From: Geobacter sp.
GTDB lineage: Bacteria > Desulfobacterota > Desulfuromonadia > Geobacterales > DSM-12255
Reading direction: 5' to 3'
Assembly (NCBI GenBank): GCA_009886125.1
Contig: VFJK01000158.1
Coordinates: forward strand, 1 to 56,612
DNA length: 56,612 nucleotides
Of this stretch, positions 52,505 through 56,612 are shown in pieces. How positions within the stretch are numbered: the stretch's first letter is position 1; the number at the start of each line of letters is the position of its first letter. Both the position numbers and the translations under genes were made by a program. The notes beneath the pieces were generated by a model. That model saw only the letters and a program-made list of their open reading frames with translations, made no database searches and was not told where the DNA came from.

Positions 52505-54186
52505 AGCATGTGCTCTTCAAGGTTCTCGTTGTGGCAGGGGTTTTGTCTTCGCTCTGTGGGCAGATATTTGCGGCTCAATCGGTAATAGCAGTTGGGCGGG
52601 CTGATATCGTTGGCTCAAATAAAGATGGTGCCAGAAACATTGCCCTAACAAACGCTTTTCGTGAAGCAGTTGAAAAAGGAATAGGCGTATGGGTGCAAAG
52701 CCAGACTGAGGTCAAGGATGCCGCGCTGGTGAAGGATCAAATCCTGACTCGTGCCGAAGGGTATGTAACTGAGCATGAGATCGTGAAAGAAAAAATCGAA
52801 GACAATCAGCTTGTTGTAACAATTAAAGCTCAGGTGGCAGTAGACAAAATTGGTGCTGACATCAAGTCACTGGTCGGCAGAGTCTCAACAGCAATGGGCA
52901 ATCCATCGATCACTTTTGTGCTCACGACATGGGAAAAGCGGGGGGCGCAAGGTTCTTCAAGTAAAACCGATTCAGTAGATATTTCAGCAAAGGCTGATTC
53001 AAAATCCAGTTACGATGTCGCTGACGATTCAAGTGCCAGCGCTTCTGCCAGTGCTTCCTTGAGCGCAAGGGAAAAGGCATCTTCAGATTCAAGTGTATCT
53101 ACTCGTGAAAAAGCAGCTGTAGCATCTAGGGGCAAATCATCACAAAGTAGCGCCGGTTCCGCCAGCGGACGTGTTTCGGCTGATGGTCAATATGCTGAAG
53201 GCGATGGTAATGTGTCTGGCAGAATGGGCTACGCCGCATCTGGACAGCAGTCATCAGCCCAATCAGGTAGCATGTCAGCATCTGGAAAGAGCGCTTATGA
53301 CGGCTCTGCAAAAACAAATAACTCTGCTTCTTATGAAGGTGATGTCAACTCAAGCAATACTCAATCTTCAAAATCTAAGTCGAAAGGGAGCGACAACTCT
53401 TCTGCTTCCGTGGATGCAAGTACTAAGGTCAAGCAGGACAGTTCCTATTCAAAGATTGATGAGGATATTTGGGTTAAATACCCTGACACCACAATCATTG
53501 ACTCCTTCAATCAGGAGTTTAAAGAGAAGAGCTTTAAACTCAATGCTGGTGACAAAGCCCGCGAGATTGCCTTGTCAAAATCCATCAAGGAAACTTTCGT
53601 CAACCCTTTTGATCGCAGTGCAGTCAGGCAGGCAGCAGAAAAAGAAGGTGTTAATTTTGTTGCCCGTGGTGAAGTGAAGATGCTTGATACCATGGTTTCT
53701 GAGAGTACTGGCAATACTGAAGTGACATCTGAAGTCGGCGTTGAAATAATTGATGTGGCTTCTGGAGAGATAGTTGCTGCATATCGGAATACGGTAACTG
53801 CGGGAAGCAGTAGACCAATGGAGGCTAAGTCACAGTCAATAAAAAAAGTCGCTATCCTTGCAGCACGGACATTGGCAAATCAGACCATAGAAACCTGGCA
53901 GAATGCTTCATTAAATGGCAGGGAATACACGGTAGAGGTCAGAAATATCAAGAGCAAACGCTCTCAGGAACGCCCGATTTTGAATGCTCTTGAGGCGCTT
54001 GGCTCTATATCGGGGACAACCAATCCGCAAGCATCAACACTACTGGTTAAGCTTCAGTTTAAGGGGCAAAAAAAGAAACTCGAAGACGGCATTCTTGATC
54101 AGCTTGGTTCAAAACCAGGCTTCTCTGAAAAGGAATTTGATGGCCCCGATACCGTAGACGGCAAGATCGTTTTCACATTCAAATAG
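52501..54186 (+). CDS. Exported FlgT N-terminal-like protein with a large Ser-rich insert
   Basis: A 561-residue protein. Signal peptide HVLFKVLVVAGVLSSLCGQIFA. Residues 27-125 resemble FlgT N-terminal/LPP20-type domains (VIAVGRADIVGS, DGARNIALTNAFREAVEKG, YVTEHEIVKEKI). A second alpha/beta domain begins at PSITFVLTTWEKR (135-147), is interrupted by a 168-residue Ser/Ala/Gly/Lys-rich stretch (151-318), and resumes at IWVKYPDTTIIDSFNQEF. It ends in another beta-rich part (VEVRNIKSKRSQERPILNALEALG). The insert has no stop or frameshift and would be an exposed, disordered loop. ATG overlaps the previous stop. Envelope location is inferred. Confidence 0.65.
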   Translation: MKHVLFKVLVVAGVLSSLCGQIFAAQSVIAVGRADIVGSNKDGARNIALTNAFREAVEKGIGVWVQSQTEVKDAALVKDQILTRAEGYVTEHEIVKEKIEDNQLVVTIKAQVAVDKIGADIKSLVGRVSTAMGNPSITFVLTTWEKRGAQGSSSKTDSVDISAKADSKSSYDVADDSSASASASASLSAREKASSDSSVSTREKAAVASRGKSSQSSAGSASGRVSADGQYAEGDGNVSGRMGYAASGQQSSAQSGSMSASGKSAYDGSAKTNNSASYEGDVNSSNTQSSKSKSKGSDNSSASVDASTKVKQDSSYSKIDEDIWVKYPDTTIIDSFNQEFKEKSFKLNAGDKAREIALSKSIKETFVNPFDRSAVRQAAEKEGVNFVARGEVKMLDTMVSESTGNTEVTSEVGVEIIDVASGEIVAAYRNTVTAGSSRPMEAKSQSIKKVAILAARTLANQTIETWQNASLNGREYTVEVRNIKSKRSQERPILNALEALGSISGTTNPQASTLLVKLQFKGQKKKLEDGILDQLGSKPGFSEKEFDGPDTVDGKIVFTFK

Positions 54187-54223
54187 CCTCATTTGGCTAA
54201 ATTCAACATTGGGAGGAAATAAC

Positions 54224-54946
54224 ATGAAACGGATTATCAGTCTGGTTGTTTTTGTGGTGATGCTGGCAGCAGGGCTTCAGGCATTTGGCTGGGGATTGCC
54301 TAGTGTTGGCGGTGACGACAAGAAGGAGAGCGGTGCAAAGGTCGATGTAAAAGCGCTAACGGCTCGTGAAGCTAAGATAAAAATCAGTGTAAACATGGCA
54401 ACCGAATCTCTTGCTGAAGGTTTAGTTCAAATTCAAAAGGCATGCGGCATGGCAGCTGAAGCAGCTAAGTTGCAGGCACTTATAGAGGAAGCCAAGAAAA
54501 ATCCGGCTGACATCGAACTAACCAAAAAGCTGGCAAAGGCAGTTGACGAGGCGAGCGAAGCGCTTAAAAAAGTTGATATGGCAGCGACCATGAACAAGGA
54601 AGAAGGTCGTAAAAACCTCGGCAAGTCCTTGCTTAACCTTGGTGCGGGCTCTTTGCTTGACCTGAAGGCTTCCAACGAAGCCAAAGGTTTGGTGACCGAC
54701 ATCACCAATAGTATTAAGACTGTTCAGGCTTCGCCTATGACATACGGAGCGTCGGCAGTGAAAGATCTGAATTCAGGCTTGAACACTGCCAAGTTTGTTG
54801 CCGAAACTATGCCCGGCCAGATCAGCACCATCGCTGACCTGACAAAAGGACTTACCAAATATGCCCAGACGAACAAAATAGAGTTACCGTCACAGAAGGA
54901 AATGGAGACGCAGGCAGCAAATATGGCGAAGCCTATTGATAACTAG
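54224..54946 (+). CDS. Exported alpha-helical protein of unknown function
   Basis: A 240-residue protein. GGAGG eight bases before ATG 54224 decides the start. Signal peptide KRIISLVVFVVMLAAGLQAFGWG. After a Gly/Asp/Lys-rich linker (SVGGDDKKESGAK) the rest is mainly helix: KALTAREAKIKISVNMATESLAEG, then KLAKAVDEASEALKKVDMAATMNKEEGRKNLGKSLLNLG, and a C-terminal helix (KGLTKYAQTNKIELPSQKEMETQ). Coiled-coil-like heptads suggest an oligomeric or partner-binding rod. It is the last gene of the operon; a strong terminator follows. I recognise no family. Confidence 0.65.
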   Translation: MKRIISLVVFVVMLAAGLQAFGWGLPSVGGDDKKESGAKVDVKALTAREAKIKISVNMATESLAEGLVQIQKACGMAAEAAKLQALIEEAKKNPADIELTKKLAKAVDEASEALKKVDMAATMNKEEGRKNLGKSLLNLGAGSLLDLKASNEAKGLVTDITNSIKTVQASPMTYGASAVKDLNSGLNTAKFVAETMPGQISTIADLTKGLTKYAQTNKIELPSQKEMETQAANMAKPIDN

Positions 54947-54997
54947 CTGTAATTTAACTGCCAGTTCCAGCTCAATTAACAAAATCGTTTACCAGAG

Positions 54998-55037
54998 ACA
55001 AAAAGCCCTGCTTCCATCCGGAAGCAGGGCTTTTTGT
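54998..55037. terminator. Strong intrinsic terminator after the exported-protein operon
   Basis: An 18-base perfect stem (54998-55015 with 55020-55037) and four-base loop. Flanking A and T runs (AAAAAGCCC, GGGCTTTTTG) allow action in both directions, although the next minus-strand gene ends further on, at 55124. Confidence 0.94.
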
Positions 55038-55123
55038 AGTAACCGTTGGATTACAATGCTGCAACATGTAAAACGCAAAGGTGTGAGGCTGCTAAAGAAG
55101 GATCAATGTAATTTGTTGGCTAA

Positions 55124-55528
55124 TTAAAGCGACTCGAGAAATTCTGCAACGCTCTGAATTATGATGGAATAACTGTTCTCAGGAGAATTCATAAACGGCC
55201 CGAAATGCTTGATATCAACCGTAAGCAGATGGGTTGCCCGGCAGGTAACAGCGGCCTGAAAGATTGCTTCATCCTTTTCGGCCAAGTCAGGAGGGAATGG
55301 CGAAGATGGATTTACCGGCGTGATGGTTATCTGTTCCAGCAACTTTTCAAGCTGTGGGACGAATGCGGGATATTTGGACGAAAGATTGCGGAAAGCCTCT
55401 TCGCGGGCATACGCGCTGGTGAAGAGCATAAAATGACCGGCGGCTCCCAACTCAATGACAAAGGCCGCCTTGCCGTTCGGATTGTGGGCAGCAGTGAAAA
55501 GAATATTGGCATCAAGAAATATGCGCAT
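55124..55528 (-). CDS. PIN-domain toxin (VapC-like)
   Basis: A 134-residue PIN protein. Metal-binding residues: MRIFLDANILFTAA (Asp), EEAFRNL (Glu), LAEKDEAIFQAAV (Asp), and THLLTVDIKHFGPF (Asp). It is distantly related to the PIN toxin at 50.1 kb and arose separately. The ATG shares a base with the antitoxin stop (TGATG). A ribonuclease acting on tRNA or rRNA is expected for this class. It completes a second, independent PIN-type TA pair in the window. Confidence 0.9.
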   Translation of the reverse strand: MRIFLDANILFTAAHNPNGKAAFVIELGAAGHFMLFTSAYAREEAFRNLSSKYPAFVPQLEKLLEQITITPVNPSSPFPPDLAEKDEAIFQAAVTCRATHLLTVDIKHFGPFMNSPENSYSIIIQSVAEFLESL

Positions 55529-55779
55529 CAGGGTTGGGCTGAGAGCCTCGTTAGTACAGCGGCACGGTCATCGGCAGAAAGCCTGTCCGACTCATCCCAC
55601 GCAGCAATCTGGGCATCGGAATACATCTCGATCTCCAGTACCGCAGCCGGTTTGATGACCATTTCATTATCCCTCTCCTCAAGGATAACCGCGCCGCCAT
55701 GACTGAGTCCGAACCGCTTGCGCATGTTGGCGGGCAATGTAAGCTGGCCTCGGTCTGAAACAATAACTGTTTGGCGCAT
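55528..55779 (-). CDS. AbrB/MazE-type antitoxin (VapB-like)
   Basis: An 83-residue antitoxin. Residues 1-48 are an AbrB swapped-hairpin DNA-binding domain (VIVSDRGQLTLPANMRKRFGLSHGGAVILEE, noted for RGQLTLPANMRKRFG). The helical tail (YSDAQIAAWDESDRLSADDRAAVLTRL) would neutralise the PIN toxin. GGAGG seven bases before the ATG; this ribosome site partly overlaps the first of two CTGAATTTCAG operator palindromes, so antitoxin binding could also hide the site on DNA or block the polymerase. Confidence 0.92.
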   Translation of the reverse strand: MRQTVIVSDRGQLTLPANMRKRFGLSHGGAVILEERDNEMVIKPAAVLEIEMYSDAQIAAWDESDRLSADDRAAVLTRLSAQP

Positions 55780-55790
55780 AAAGATACCTC

Positions 55791-55817
55791 CTGAATTTCA
55801 GAATGACTGAATTTCAG
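55791..55817 (-). promoter_or_regulatory. Two palindromic operators before the AbrB-PIN pair
   Basis: Perfect 11-base palindromes CTGAATTTCAG occur at 55791-55801 and 55807-55817, 16 bases centre to centre. They lie between the antitoxin start and mqnD, the place expected for autorepressor binding. A further partial copy is not seen. Confidence 0.75.
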
Positions 55818-55824
55818 TAATTCG

Positions 55825-56612
55825 TCAACACTTTCCACGCGGCAGTAGCCCGGCGGCCACGCCTCTTTCCATAAGCATCGCTACCGCCCGTCGCCCTTCA
55901 TCACCAAGGTCGCGGGAGAAATCATTCACATACAGACCGATATGAGCGTCACAGACCGCATCGCTCATCTCCTGCGAATGCGCCCTGATGTATTCCCGTG
56001 GCGCCTCAGGATTGGCAAAGGCATGGTCGATGCTCGCCGCTATCAGCTTCCCCAGCGTATCGATGACTTCCTTCCCCAGAGCAGTTTTCGCCACTATGCC
56101 GCCCAGCGGTATCGGACAGCCGCTGTCAGCCTCCCACCACTCGCCAAGATCGACCAGTTGCTGTAGTCCAGACTCCCTGAAGGTAAATCGTGACTCGTGG
56201 ATTATCACCCCGGCAGCGACCTCGCCTGAAACAACAGCAGGCATGATCCGGTCGAACGGCATGGAGACGAGATTGTCCAGCTGCGGGGCAAACAGGCGCA
56301 GCAGCAGTGCAGCGGTAGTATATCTGCCGGGAAGAGCAACCGGCTTATGGCGGAGAGAGGAGAGCTGACACGCTTCTCTGCTGACGAGAAGCGGCCCGCA
56401 GCCTCTTCCGAGTGCAGCGCCGGAGGGGAGCAGCGTATAGTCGCTCCGGATATGACCGTAAAGATGGAATGATACTTTCGTGACGTCAAGAGCTGCTGCA
56501 AGGGCATGCCGGTTCAGCTGTTCTACATCCATTAGCAGCTCGTTGAAGGATAGTCCATGAGTGTCAATCAGGCCCTTGACCAGAGCATGAAAGATAAAGG
56601 TATCATTCGGAC
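55825..56612 (-). CDS. mqnD: 1,4-dihydroxy-6-naphthoate synthase (futalosine menaquinone pathway), truncated by window edge
   Basis: The reading frame runs off the right edge; 262 residues are visible, beginning (C)PNDTFIFHALVKGLIDTHGLSFNELLMDVEQLNRHAL. The motifs PNDTFIFHAL, DVTKVSFHLYGHI, GAALGRGCGPLLVS and the C-terminal IHESRFTFRESGL are those of MqnD, which cleaves cyclic dehypoxanthine futalosine to dihydroxynaphthoate. Related MqnA lacks this N-terminus. The window does not show the other mqn genes. The presence of MqnD indicates menaquinone made by the futalosine route, as in Geobacter. Only about the first ten residues are missing. Confidence 0.93.
   Translation of the reverse strand, partial: PNDTFIFHALVKGLIDTHGLSFNELLMDVEQLNRHALAAALDVTKVSFHLYGHIRSDYTLLPSGAALGRGCGPLLVSREACQLSSLRHKPVALPGRYTTAALLLRLFAPQLDNLVSMPFDRIMPAVVSGEVAAGVIIHESRFTFRESGLQQLVDLGEWWEADSGCPIPLGGIVAKTALGKEVIDTLGKLIAASIDHAFANPEAPREYIRAHSQEMSDAVCDAHIGLYVNDFSRDLGDEGRRAVAMLMERGVAAGLLPRGKC

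Overview
The window looks like a chromosome segment of a Geobacterales bacterium (Geobacter, Geotalea or Citrifermentans type). The evidence is a nine-haem c-type cytochrome, a TIGR04073 pair, PAS-rich hybrid kinases, a CheB-less chemosensory set, MqnD (futalosine menaquinone route), CobD, moderate GC and many TTG starts preceded by strong Shine-Dalgarno sequences. No tRNA, rRNA, CRISPR array, integrase or transposase was recognised. The genus is an inference from gene content.

Layout. 0-6.7 kb, minus strand: an RND efflux pair (lipoprotein adaptor, then permease), a DUF4403 lipoprotein, a YehS protein and a truncated PatB-type C-S lyase. 6.7-10.8 kb: ComM/YifB ATPase, thioredoxin reductase and PcnB. 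10.8-14.1 kb: stress and redox genes, namely a YgbA-type protein behind an FNR-like site, a His-rich ferredoxin, a peroxiredoxin, two TIGR04073 proteins and a Lys/Ala-rich exported peptide. 14.4-24.5 kb: housekeeping genes, namely a TIGR03960/DUF2344 radical SAM protein, rng with a long hairpin in its leader, Rieske, rplU-rpmA-obgE-proB, a C_GCAxxG_C_C protein, DUF2062, uppP and radC. 24.5-30.5 kb: a three-gene signalling operon with two paralogous hybrid kinases around an HD-GYP regulator. 30.7-34.2 kb: an SDR protein, then a lipoprotein and an HAO-like cytochrome that are translationally coupled and both end in SHOCT-like tails.

34.2-37.6 kb: a YefM-YoeB toxin-antitoxin (TA) cassette followed by a second copy of the cytochrome gene tail, then HigBA, cobD and yajQ. 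37.6-47.6 kb, minus strand: a long run hsp20-lon-thiL-cheR-mcp-cheW-cheA followed by two LolA-like genes. It contains a complete core signalling array but no CheY, CheB or CheD. 47.8-50.6 kb: a secreted TPR protein and a DUF6364-PIN TA pair. 50.7-55 kb: a Cro/CI-type regulator diverging from three genes for exported proteins that I could not assign to any described system. Two of these look like separated parts of FlgT. 55.1-56.6 kb: a PIN/AbrB TA pair and the truncated mqnD.

Three themes run through the window. First, four different TA modules lie in about 21 kb (34.2-55.8 kb), each with visible candidate operator repeats. Second, a palindromic interspersed repeat occurs four times between genes, once as an inverted pair resembling a MITE. 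Third, several promoters have a clear inverted repeat over the -35 or -10 element (peroxiredoxin, C_GCAxxG_C_C, yefM, DUF6364, exported-protein operon), so local repressor control can be read directly. The best candidate for an undescribed system is the regulator plus exported three-gene operon at 50.67-54.95 kb.
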